From the NCBI GenBank assembly GCA_949361645.1, contig OX442415.1:14425235-14489234 (forward strand): a DNA stretch of 64,000 nucleotides, given 5' to 3'. The notes beneath the pieces were generated by a model that was given only the letters and a program-made list of their open reading frames with translations, was not told where the DNA came from and did no database searches. The DNA is from Spongilla lacustris (lineage: Eukaryota; Porifera; Demospongiae; Spongillida; Spongillidae). Of this stretch, positions 21,561 to 35,000 are shown piece after piece; position 1 is the first letter of the stretch, and the number at the start of each line of letters is the position of its first letter. The translations under genes and the position numbers were made by a program.

Positions 21561-22463
21561 TAAATGGGCCTATAACCAAATGCATTCTGAAAAGCATTGG
21601 CGGACGTTATCATCATACCCCTTCAATTCTTCTGCTACCAAGGATGCAGGTGTGGATCGGGCTAAATGGACCAGCTGACTGAAGCTGCCACAATGTCGTA
21701 GAAAAAGCAAGCCCTCTTAAGCTTGTGGGTCAACCATCTCCACGCCTCTGAACCTCAAAATTAGCACTAAAATGCCACCTATAGGAGGACCAAGGATCTT
21801 GATGTTTGGTACACTCAGAGCCGGATAATATTTATAGATAGACCTCTTCGTTTCTGGAGGACTGAAAAGCACCGGCTGAGATCACTAGTAAATAGTTCAC
21901 ACTTCGTTGTAGGAGGATTTAGGGAAAGGGCGGGTCTGATAAATATTTTCACAACTGGCGGAGGATTCACGCCCCCTCCCGTGACAACAAAGGGGTCTGG
22001 TGCGAAGCCCCAGCCGCTTTTTTGCTATTTCACAGTACAGTGATGTCCAATACATACATCACGCGATATCAGGATTACTAGAGCCTGCATGCATGGATAG
22101 CAACGAGACAACTCTTCATTCTTCACAATGCTATGCATGGTTCCTACTGCTCAGCAATTAAATTCGTGACGCAAATAAAGCTTTTGTTTTGTGAATTTGT
22201 GACCGAAGCGCGTATACATGCCCATGACTCATCATTACAAGTCGGTCTATAGTCTATGGCTATATATGTCTTTATTTATCAGTGTATAGATTGAGCGGAA
22301 AGACAAGACCTAGCTGGCCTCTGGTTAAAAATCTCTGCCACATATTAATTGTCCAAACATTGAGCCAATACCCGATATGGACGGTAGCGGTGATGTAATC
22401 CATCCGCTGGCAATTTATAACAATTATTTTCCAAAAAATATAATTATTTTTAATAACTGTTTT
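21561..22463. other. Upstream region of the multi-pass membrane protein gene
   Basis: No exon is recognised. The 5' leader of the plus-strand gene starting at 22464 should be here. Confidence 0.4.
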
Positions 22464-22996
22464 ATGGCGGACTCCACAGACTATACTTCACTCCTCAAAC
22501 CCACACCCAAGTATGCCTCCAAGACCCCCATTGGAGAAGTGAGTGCAAACAAACACTAAGGGTACCAATACTGAATCACATGCGCAAATATATATTATAT
22601 ATGCTCAATCGATATACGTGTGTAGGTTCGTAACGTCAGGCGTTTTACGTGGCTGGAATGGGTCTACGTCTCACTGGTATCCATTTCTATCCTCGGCGTG
22701 GTGTCCATAAGCATCAGAACCCTGCTGGACTTGAGCGAGCGCAACACCAACAATACCATCACTTCTCCATGTAACGACTCGTCCTCGTACGTGGCGCTGG
22801 GTCCGTGCGACTCGTGGATATGTCGAGCAGATTTCATATACTCCATGCTATTGTTTGTTAATTTAGGTATGCTGCGTGTTATCCACGTGCGTGCGTGTGA
22901 AACGTGTTCATGTCAGTACGTGCATGTGTTTGTGTTTATGTGTGTGTCTGTGTGTGTGTGTGTTTATGTGTGTGTGTTTATGTGTGTGTGTGTTTA

Positions 22997-23028
<32 letters not shown>

Positions 23029-26000
23029 TATGTGTGTGTGTTTATGTGTGTGTGTGTGTTTGTGTGTTTATGTGTTTATGTGTTTATTTGTGTGTGTTTA
23101 TGTGTTTATGTGTGTATGTGTGTGTGTGTGTGTGTGTAGCCAGTAGAGGTGTTGTGTGTATCCATTACATGTGTTTGGGAAAGTATCCTAGTACATTGGT
23201 TAAATTACTCAGTAGTGGTCAGCATGCACAGGAGCACAGGCAGTGTTGGTTGGAAAACTGGTTACTGTAGCCTGCTATGGCTAATCAAAGGTGTGTGTTG
23301 GCTACCTCCCTTGGTCTTACTGTGCAGTGTACAGGTAGAAGTGAACGTCCACCTGCTCACTCACGTATGTGCATACCTCCCCACAGTCTTCTGCACATAC
23401 TATTCCTTTGATGGACTGTTCAGGGAGAGAGGATTTGAAAGTATAGCCTACATACTTGGAGTGGTGGCCATTGTCTTGTATGTCGTTGTCAACTATGTCA
23501 TGAACCAGCAGATCGATCACATGTACAAGCTGGTACGTTTATATGCATGTGTTGGAATCACATGGTGAGCCTCTTGGGGATCACATGGTGAGCCTCTTGG
23601 GGATCACATGGTGAGCCTCTTGGGGATCACATGGTGAGCCTCTTGGGGATCACATGGTGAGCCTCTTGGGGATCACATGGTGAGCCTCTTGGGGATCACA
23701 TGGTGAGCCTCTTGGGGATCTGAACCTCTTGGGGATCACATGGTGAGCCTCTTGGGGATCAAATGACCTGCCTTTTGTTACTAGGTAAGGTTGGTACTGG
23801 TATGCGTCTTTGCTCCTCCAAACATCCTCCTGGCAGCCATGGTGTGGTGGAGAATGGGTCATCTGAATTTTGTGATGGTTGGGAGCAGTGAAACCTTGTT
23901 GCGTGAGTTAGCCACCCAAAGCTTTACATGTGCATACACATGGTACCGTTTGTTCCTTTAGGGGCTTATCAGATTCGCTCCTGTTTTGTAACCTTGGTGG
24001 TCTTCAATGTGGAACTGATGGTGTGTTTGTATGTTAGTGTGATGTCTGCATGGGTGTTGTGTACATGTACATGTATGTGTGGTGTGTGTACATGTATTTG
24101 TGGTGTATGTACATGTATGTGTGGTGTGTGTACATGTATTTGTGGTGTGTATACATATATGCATGGTGTGTGTATACCAGGTGTCCACAACAGAATGCTA
24201 AGCACACCCCCCAAATCAACATGTTGACAGCAAAACTACTAAAGATTTAGTACTTTATCAGTCATTTACAAGTACATGTAACTATTCATTGTAGTTACCC
24301 ACAAATGTTGACCACCCAAGGTGAGAGTAGACATTGAGCATGTCTGATTTGTACTAGTTTTACTTCATTTATTTCATTTTTATTTATCCATGTATATGTA
24401 CATGTATTTGCATATCAATTAATTTTTTAATTCCTATTATAAAAATTGATATCTTTTAAAAGTGTCACTGTGAATTAAAAAATATTGATGATTTTTAAAA
24501 TCAAGTTGCCATGCATGATGTCACATCACATTAAGTGGTTAGATTAAGCATAATTTTAATAATACATCCATACGTTATTCATTATATACACAGATTCAGT
24601 AAAACCAATTTGTTATAAAGTGTCAACAATTGTTCTCAATTACCCTGGGCAGTAATTAAAAGTTGCCTGTCAAATTTAGATTAGGTGATTAGATTTAATT
24701 GAAGGTATGATTCTGTGCAATTTATTGATTGTACACAAAAAATTTAGCTGCACCAATTAATGTGTTCTTTTATGTGATGCCCAGTTACATGTACTATGTT
24801 TTCATGTACATGTATGTGGTGTCATGATGGTCAGGATTGATGGAAAAATGCTCTGAAGATGTGATGTTGTTTCATGTGACCTGTTCATTGATTATAAGTG
24901 GCTTGTTGTTAGAACTGTGTCCCCTGGCTGTCTCCTACAGGCTAGCATTACCACACTGGCCTGTGTGCGTAACACAACATTCCTCAGCTATTCAGAAATG
25001 GTGTTCCTTCCAGTTGTGTTATGTTTGACCATTCTACAGGCTAGCATCACTATTCTAGCTGTAAGTTGTGGTGTACTGTTCCAATGGGTGGGGGGGGGGG
25101 GGGGGAGGGGATACCATAGAATAGAAACATTAAGCACGGGTGAAAGAGAAACTTTGTGTGCAAAGAGCAAATGTCCTTGCATGACGTCACATAATTATGT
25201 TACTGCTAAGGCCACTTCCAAGTTGTAATCCTGTTTCTCATCCGACCATTATTGAACTTCAGATTGGGCAGGGCAGGTTTTCAGCATCTTGGAAACGGTA
25301 GGTTCAGTACTGACTAGAAACCAATCTTTTAATACTGTATACAGTACCAGTCAGAAAAACTTTCCGACAGTAGAGTACTTTTTCTATGGTGATATGCAAA
25401 GCACGAGAAGTAGTACGCGTACGACATTATTGTGCTACGGCAGCGGAATACGCGTACCAGCGTTGCCATGATTACATGGCGCGAAATGTACGTCATTCTT
25501 TCAAAGCTGCTGGTACATGTACTTGTGTTCGCGCGACAAAGCGGCCAAATTCTACTACCCGAACTATGCGCTCAATGTTTACACGTACTTCGCTACTCCG
25601 TGCACGTAGCTACGGTCTCATGCTACGATTCTACGTGAAGATAATTAAACTACGCGGAACGTATAGGGAAACTTTTCTGACTAATACTGTATATGTGCAA
25701 TCAACACTGAAACAAACATAATATCAAAATACTGCGCAATGAGGTCTTAGAAATTGGAGGCTTGTTCTTGCATTGTGGATCGTATTGCTGAACATCATCA
25801 TTGGTATAACTCAGTACACATCTATATAGCAAGATACATGTACATGTACTTCACAACATAGTATAGCTTTTCAACAGGCTTTCTGCATGAAATATTATGA
25901 GTGTATGCATCAGTCAATTTTTCCTCCATTTCTAAATCCTGAAGAGGTGCTCCACAAGTGAAAGAATATGTTTTGAAGCTTTTCTCTTTCTGATGCTAGC

Positions 26001-29000
26001 AACCTTTGTTTAGAGTACAATAATCTCTGCTTATTACATTCCTCACACTATACCATCATATCCATATTCTTTACGTGCCTCAAATGGAAACTTCCTATGC
26101 TTATTTTGTTTCGTTTCAAAACTGGGCAGAGATCCTCAGAAGTTCTGGCCTTCAGTTGGTCTAACTTCTTCAATGTGCTGTCCTTGTTCATCTGATTCCA
26201 TACTGTGCGTAGGTTCTTCTACTTCACATGTAGATTCATCAATCATCAGAATAGGCTCATCACTACATGTACATCCACTTTTTTTAGCACATGCAGTTGC
26301 CTATTTATGTAGTTTGTATTACGCTGCTTGTGGGAGGTTTCCGCGTAACTAGCATGGCATTGATTTAGTTACATTTATATGGCTTCAAGGTTTGGAGCTT
26401 AATAAACATATTCATGCAAAGCTTTTAATGGAATTGCACAGTCAGGTGCTCACAAAGGAGCAGGGCAAGGTGCTGCAACAGGCCAGGTTGGGCACTGGTA
26501 AAAATTCAACTCAAGCCATCCAAACAGCATGGCCAGAAGTGATTACGACATGTGGTACAGCCTTTGACTTAACTCACTTGCCTTTTTTTTCCATATCTTT
26601 CAAACTTTTTACATCGCTGAGCTATTGCTTATTCATTTTCTCCCTCATATGTCCCACACTCTGTGAACGTGGACATAATTCTCTCCCATTCATGAGTAAC
26701 AGGGAGCTGTACATGTACGTGCAGCACACAGAAAATCAAGATCATGTTTAAAAAAAAAGCTATGAGAGCTAGTTGTATTGGTAGGAACGTTACACGATGA
26801 TCAAGCCCTCCAGCAGTATTAAATAACCAAGTATCATAGGTGTGGTGTGACACATGTTATAAGGCTCAACACTTAGTTGATAATTTTAATCTAGCATGTC
26901 TAGTGCAATTGGACTTTGCTACAAACTGAATGTTTCCAAGTGATTCGCTTTGAGCATATTCATCTGATAATGCAACTAGTTCAGTCCTAATGGATTGAAC
27001 ACCCCTCTTACGTTTCACTCTAATTTCATCTAAAGCATTTTTTTTACATTTTTTTCTTTCCCTCTTCCTTATTCCTCACCTCACCTAAATATTCATAGTA
27101 TTTCTGCCTTCCACTTGACGCAGAAAACAGTGATTCATTCGTCATAATTATGTTCTGCACTCCCCTTATGCTACGCAAATGATCGGTTATTGCTACATCA
27201 ATTGTAGTTATGCTATAATTGTGTGTTCACCCACATCATCTGACATTGTGTATGAAAAATTCTTGCTCTACTGATGCCTTCTTTTATGAGACACCCAAAT
27301 CCTCCCTCTTTTGCATTGTGGAATGTATCAAAGTGTGTTTCAGGAACAAATGAAATGAAATCTGAATTTGTCCTGCTTTTATTGGAAAAGTCCTTAAAAA
27401 CTGTCTTATAATGTCATCTTACACATGTTTACTTTTGCCAAGAATCGTTTTTTAATCATTAGGTGTGCAAATCATATTGTGCGGAATTAGCCATGCTAAG
27501 TTTCGTACAATAGCGTATCAAATTGGAGAATTTTCCACCAGTCAGTTAACAATTACAGGGGGACTCAAAAGTGACTGGTTGGTTGCATGGTTGAGGAGTG
27601 CAGCTTTACCCATTGTTTGAATCATGAAGGAATTATGCACTTATCAATGCCACCCAGTATCGCTGTACTGGCTAGGGTTGTGATATGACATCGCGTCATA
27701 TCATACTATTTCGTGGTAGGCTGTCAAATCCTCCCTATTTCTAAGGGGTCAGAGATTTGACTATCGGTTATGATGTATAGTTTATGTTTTGAATATATTA
27801 AAATGAATACGTGAGCACTGTGTAGATACAGACTGTGGAAGAAGCTAACATGAGTATGCCAATTGTATTTTGAATACTTGATGGCCAAAACATACATGTC
27901 ATTTTAAGATTGCACTCATCAATCGTTTGTTATCTGTAGAATGACTATTAATAGTAGCTGACGTCCTTTTGACTTCTTCCTTTTGTTATTATTTCAAATG
28001 TTATCATACTTTTAGACTAATACTTTTAAAAGGGGAAATTTCAAACAAAGAATGCAAATCTTCAAAAGGACAATGTCAATGAGAGCAGTTATACGTTCCT
28101 GATGTAAGTACATGTACATCAATAAGGCTGTCACATAAGGCACAGTACTACATATTGCACGAGTCACATACTATACCAAAATGTCAGACTCATCGTCATA
28201 ATGGTCCAGCACACCACTTGCAATGCAGTTCCCCATCCATTGCTGTAACAGTCACCGTAGGGGTACTGTTGACTTTCGATTGGTTTTAAAGAATTTTGTA
28301 TATCTCTACAATTTACATCTTTAGTAGCTGTACACTTTTTGTCTAGCAACAGCAGCTCTACATGTTTGATAGCAGATTACTGCTTTGATGTGGTCCAACC
28401 ATATCCTAACACTCAGCAGCATTTCCATTGCAGCTTGAATGATTATATCATCAGAGCAATCGTCTTGCACAATTTTGAAAAGGTGCTCTTCAAAATAATA
28501 TGATTGCATAATTGCAGCTTTAATTGCACTTGTATGTACAATGTTGCATAATTTATTGCCCTTTGCATACCCCTTCACACATAGGACAAGAAGTACTTTC
28601 CCATGGTCTTTCAGGGTCTAATACAGAATTTGATGTGACTATGAGGGTCCCTCCTGATACAGGGATATATTTCAGCTCTACATTTTGGATGTGTAAGCCC
28701 TTGAAAAGGGTAAATAAATAAAATTCCGAAACAATTCCAGGATTCCAAAACCAATAGGAGCCCTGTAAAATACTGCACAGATACAGGAAATACAGATGTT
28801 GTTGAAACAATGTATTTAATTTGTAACGATTCCTACAGGGATTGGCAATGTGTGATTGACTTGAACCTTTTAAACTAGATTGTCTACATAATCTGCATAC
28901 TGAAATATGCTACAAGCATGTCACTAAAATATCTTGACCATGGCTCACTCTTCCAATAATTCATCCACAAGGAGAAGATGACTGAAATTGCATGAAGTGT

Positions 29001-32000
29001 CTGATTGCACAAATTATTTAGTTTCCTTTTTGCATGTTTGGACTTCTCTGGTAAATTGCAGGCACAACATGATTCTAACATTGAAGAACTGGTGTCATGG
29101 TATAGTCCACAGGCAATTACACAAGTTTATTTAACTAGCTCTAGATTTCATCTGGCTGGACTGGCCTTCAGTGGATCAAACACATTTCTACAGATGGCCG
29201 TACTCGCAGTACTGGCACACATTGTACGTTTTTCTATGTGGTATCTGAGGAATCCACCAAACATGTTGCTGCAATATGTAACATTCAGCTTGAGTGCCTC
29301 CGTTTGAATGTCCAAGAAATGCCTCACGAAGATACCACTTCTCCACTGCCACTTAACAAATATTCAGCCACATTTCAAAATCATACACAGATACATCCAT
29401 TTTTAAAGGTTAATTATGCTCATTACGCATGCACTGATGCAGTGATCCGGTTTCTGAAAATCGTCTATTTTCAATAATGGACTCAGGGGGGGGATGAGGA
29501 ACAGGATTACCATTTGGAGTGGCCTAATATATATACATGTATAATATGGAGTGTAGTATTATGCTCATGTAGCTTATAAATGCTTGAGTACCCTATGCAA
29601 ATGAACTAGCTTATTAGGTTCCAGAAAGAAGTGTGGGATGCAGCTCTTGTTGGCAGATATTTGGAAAAGGGCCGCTCAACGCCCACACAGCCTCTGCACC
29701 ACAGGTGTGCACTGGAATATTCGTACATTGTGAGTTGTGAGCAAGTCACGAATTATCCTTTGCGGCTGTGTTGATAAAAATACCAAAAGGAGGACCCAAT
29801 TCTCTTCAATCAAGTGCATCGCTCGAAGTACTGCAGATTTAGTGCCAGCCAGCACCACAGGGAAAAAACGCGTCGAATCATTAATGCAATACATTGATGA
29901 ATCAAATAGGATATTTCATAGGGTTTTGTATATGATTTCATGCAAAATTCATCTGAAAAATCTAACGAGCAATCAGCGACTGATTTCTCATCCGATTCTA
30001 ACTTTAAATCCAATTGCAAATCAAATCAATTTTCAATAATTGATTTATATCAGATATGCGCTCAAATCACATGTGCACAACTATTAAAGTTTCAACTTTC
30101 CATTGTCCAAGCATTTCATCCTTCAGCTAGTTCTCTGAGTCATCTGATTCGCCTTCCGAGGAACAGAACGCCAAGTCCACAATACAACTGAGCTCACAAT
30201 CTGGATTAGGAAGCTGGGCCGCTCGTGCTGTCCTCTTTGCACCACATGCAGCATGTGTGAATGCAATGTTGTTCAGTCGCACTTTTTCGAAGCTTGCAAA
30301 GTTTCTTCATCCACATCCTCTGCATGCGGGTCCTTATCTTGTACATGTACGTTGTCTTGTAGTGCACGTGCTGGCTTGACAGCAGCCCTCAGCCTTTTTA
30401 TTTCTTCGGTATCTTGCGGCAGTAAGTCTCCTTTTTGCAAGGCCTCTTTGACTGCTTTGTTGTGTGCAGCCTGCAGAGGAATTTAATTTTATATCATGTA
30501 TCAATACCACTGAGTATAACTTACGTGAGTCAATCGGCTTCTTTATAACTCAGAGCGGCGTTTAACATGTACTTTTGAACTATCGGCCTTCATAAGGACG
30601 GTGGATCGTCTGTTAAAATAGTAGTCCTATATATATATGTATATATAAAACATTGGGATGCAGCATAATCATAATACTTGACGCACCTTCACTCTTTTCA
30701 TAATCTTCTTCTCGGATGGTACAGTGTACTTGTTGTGCCTGAGGTGGCCCCGCACTGACTCAAGAAGCTTGGACTTTAACGCAGTAATCATTTCTGACCA
30801 CACACGAGGGCAGCACCTCTGCCAATTCTTCACTTTTCTCATAGAACGCGTCCTATAAAATTGTCTGCACAAGAACGCAGAACTGAGATGCGTATGTGCA
30901 TGTCAGCTCTATTAGGCAAGGGTACAACGTCGTGGGGAGTCACTTCGCCCGCGATCCAAGTTAGATGCGCTGACTATAAAAAAGCAAGAATTCGTCTATA
31001 CAATACCACTTTAAGAACAGCTAGCTTACATACATGTACAATCCCTCATTGTAGTTTTGAGTTCATTCGTGGTCTTATCGATCTCATCAATATGTCGAAG
31101 ACGTTCTCGAGCAAGGTGAGCCTGTCTTCCAATTCCCTTACTTGCGTCCTTAATGCAGACCAATCACTAGCCGACTTTTGAGACTGTTAGACAGACATTG
31201 CACACGTGCAAAAACTATGAGTCAGCCAGCATACATGTGTCAGTCACGTTTCACAATGCATAAATGCACATTTAATGAGCTTGCTATCCTGCCCTTTTAC
31301 AATACGATACCCAAGCAAAATGCACTTTTCATTCGTGCGATTGTGCAAGGTGCAAGCGAAGGTATACATTTTCGTACTCAACTGTACGAAGACATCAGAT
31401 GATTTACGGTGTGGAAAGTGAGGCTACAGTACCAGAAACAGCATTGACAACTATACATGCGCTAATGCAACGGTGGATTCTAATTCAAGCACTTCTGTGT
31501 TTTCTGATTGTAAAGTTTTATATACTTTGAGCGCGCTTGCGTGTTGATAATCACTGCACTTCTATTTCTTAAAATCACTCATTGATTCCCAATCTAAACT
31601 AATCATGTGAAAAATCCAGCCCATAATCAAACAGGATTTGGTGCACATTTTCCAAGCATAATCTTTTACAAAATCTTCACTAGATTTGCCAAAGGATTAA
31701 AATTATATGCGAAATCAAAAACAGATAAAAAATCCAGCACGAAATTATTTGTGTGATTTAGAATCTAAATAAATGTTGATTTGATTTCAAATCAAATGTA
31801 AATCAAACATATCAATTGTAAAATTGTTGTCACAATCAAATAAGATTCGATGCATTTTTTCCCTGTGGCACCCCATCATCCAGGAACCATGCATTCAAAA
31901 GCATCTGAATGCATTCAACATCCATATTGACCACAGAGATGATTTTTTGGAGCACGAGAGCAAAATGTAAAGGGCCTAGTGGGTCCCTCTGCTGAACCCC

Positions 32001-35000
32001 TGATTCTGAAGACATTAGGCCCATCAGATGGCATAGTGCTGAATGTGTACCATAGCACCATAATACCCAAGGTCGGAGTTCAGGGAAGAAAGAATCCAGG
32101 ATGGCTTGCCTCAAGACCAAATTGAAGGCATTCCTCATGTCTACCTTGAGCACCACGAAATCCTCATCATCCCAGTGGTGGTCTTCAATGCACTTCATCA
32201 GGCCATGGATGATCTTCTCTAATCCTGCAGTACATGCTACTCCAAACTGAAGTGGATGGAAAAGCTCAGATGTCAGATGCCTTTTCCTTGATGACAGCAC
32301 ACAGGCATTTCCCTGTCAATCTCCATAAAATGTCTTCCCAACTGCGATGGGTCTAATGTCTGGTGGACAACCCAGCTTCACCTTAATATTATTATTTAAA
32401 ATTAAAATTATAATTATATAAACAACATCACAATACAGGGTAAATAGACATACACAAATACACTGATATGTAACTAGACTACACACAATATACACAAAGT
32501 GCTAACTATATACCTACCCTACATCACTTTGACTGATGCTAATTATTATTATTATTTTTTCTTGTAAGCCATAATCATAATTAATGGCGCGCGGTCGGAA
32601 GGGGTCTAAACCACAAAGCGCAGACGACCCCCCGCGCTGCTCTTCGCGCTCACCGCATAAGCCGCAAGCGTCGCAGGTAAGTAGATTTGAATGTCCCTTA
32701 CACTCCTGCTCTTCTTCTCTAGGCTCAAAAGATGCCCTCAAGAAGCACCTTCAGAGCCACCTTTTGTCAAAGGACCCCGATATATCGGTTGAATCGATTC
32801 ATCAGGCGGGCTTCAAAATTTGTACCTCATGCAACTCAGTATTAGTCACGGCTAGAAGGAACCGTTGCAACACTTGCACTAGCAGCTGCCGCACGTCTCG
32901 CAATTTCACTAAAAACAGCTGCTCGGGAAAAAGCCGGGCTCCAGCGAGTCCAGCCCCTTCAGCGTGCACCGAGCATTCGGAGTCATCCCAGGTTTCCTAT
33001 TCACCTAGGGGAAGGCAGGGCAACGCGGACCAGCTAAGTCTGGCAACAGCGAGTTCAGCGGCCTCACCAGGGCACACCGAGCTTTCAGTGCCGTGTTGTA
33101 CACGGTGGAAAGGCGGATGCATTGACTCCTCAGCAAAGCCGCCTCCCGCGATGTCACAGCCTTCCTCCTCGTTGATAGAGCCTCCATCCCCGCTGCCAGA
33201 GCCACCTTCCTCGTTACAACAGCAATCTTCAACATCAACGCCTCCTGTAACGTCTCGATCGTCTTCCATGCCACCACAATCACCCACTTCCTCACCGCAA
33301 ATGCACACTTCCCTACCGCGGACATCCCCACCTGCACCTGAACCTCCCTTCTCATTGACGCAGACGTTTTCTCTCGCAACCTCATCGCCTCCTTTGCTAC
33401 AGCAGCTGCCTCTAACGCCACAGCCATCACAACTGCTACCTCTGCCATCACAACGGCAACCTAGTCCGCCACAATCCCTTGATCCCCCCCCCTACCACGT
33501 CGAGATCGTGCCACCGCCCAAGCCGCTCGTTTAGAAAGCAATGTCCTGTACCTGGATGCGTGGAGCGAATAGCCCCAACTATGTGGCGTTCTCATATGTC
33601 TATGCATGCCCAAGGTTTATTTCCGGGAGATGTTCCTTCTACGTGGTTGACCGAACAAGATTTATTTGTTTGTCCGCGTTGCGTACAATTGGTTGCAAAT
33701 TCTAGAGTGGCCTCTCATTCCAGACACTGTATTTCCCCTTCTTTATCTCCAGGAGGCTACAATGAGACCATGAATCCAGCAATTGATTCAACCACTTCCA
33801 CTGGGCCCACACTTCCAACGTTTGAGGACATTTGTCACCTCAGATGTCCAACTCTACGATTTGTTCCTAAGAAGGCAAGGCCTGCCTTCGCTAAAGCACT
33901 ATCCACAACGCTGAGGTCTATCTTGACCGAAAATTCAAAGGAGGCCTGGCTGAAACTTCTTATGTTACCCAAGTGCGTGCTTCCCTCTTTAAAGCGTAAA
34001 GGTAGACATCTAAAACCCACAAATATATCTACTCTTTGTGATCTCTGGTCCAAAAATGAGTTGGGAATTCTTTGGAATCGGGCTAAGGAAAATGCCATGG
34101 CAACTCCTAATAGGTATGACTCGGATCCAAAGAGAACCATGGAGTATGCTGTAACACTGGCAAGGCTTGGTATGTATGGGAAAGCATGTCGCACTCTTCT
34201 TTCTGATGGTGTAGCTCCCAACAATGACTCAACATGGCAAATGATCAAAGACAAACACCCAAGTTGCCCACCCCCTCCAATCCCAGATTTGTCGACCTGC
34301 ACGCCTCTTTCCCTTGGCTTAAATTTTGACATAGCTGCCATCTTGCACTCTTTCCCGAGGGGTACAGCAGCAGGACCATCTGGCCTTAGAATCCAACATC
34401 TCATTGATATTATCAACATCCCTCTGCCTATTTCTATCAGTTCTTCCCTAAGAAGCATCGTCAACCTTTTAGCTTCAGGAAATGTCCCAAAGAAAGTGTC
34501 GCAATTTCTAGGTGGAGCCAACCTGACGGCCTTAAATAAATTGAAACCCAACTGCCCTGCAGACATAAGGCCCATTGCAGTAGGTGAAACCATTAGAAGA
34601 CTAACTGGTAAGTGCCTTTGCTCCCTTGTCAAAGAAAAAGCATCAGACTTCTTCCAACCACTTCAACTTGGGGTCGCTTGTTCTGCAGGGTCTGAAAGGG
34701 TGATACATAGCTTAAGGAACATGATTGACAGTCATTGGAAGGATGAAGACTTTGCTGTAATGAAAATTGACATGAAGAATGCATTTAATCTTGTTTCTAG
34801 GCAGGTACTCCTCTCTGAGTGTGTTTCTGTCTTTCCTGAGCTGGCACCCTGGGCAGTTTGGTGCTATGGTACACATCCACTATTGTTTCATCCCCTTGGC
34901 CAGCTTACCTCAGAAACTGGGGTGCAGCAGGGGGATCCCTTAGGTCCTTTGTTTTTTGACCTTGTGCTGCAGAAGCTTCTATCAGCCATTGACGCGGACG

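Noticed and set aside
22698..23270. A 190-codon frame rich in VCVC
   Set aside because: Its N-terminal part is exon 2 of the membrane protein; the rest is (TG)n repeat read through the intron.
23557..23762. Possible CRISPR-like array
   Set aside because: Units are contiguous with no unique spacers, and the context is a metazoan intron. It is an ordinary minisatellite.
33835..34632. 265-codon minus-strand frame
   Set aside because: It is antisense to the reverse transcriptase and has no family features.
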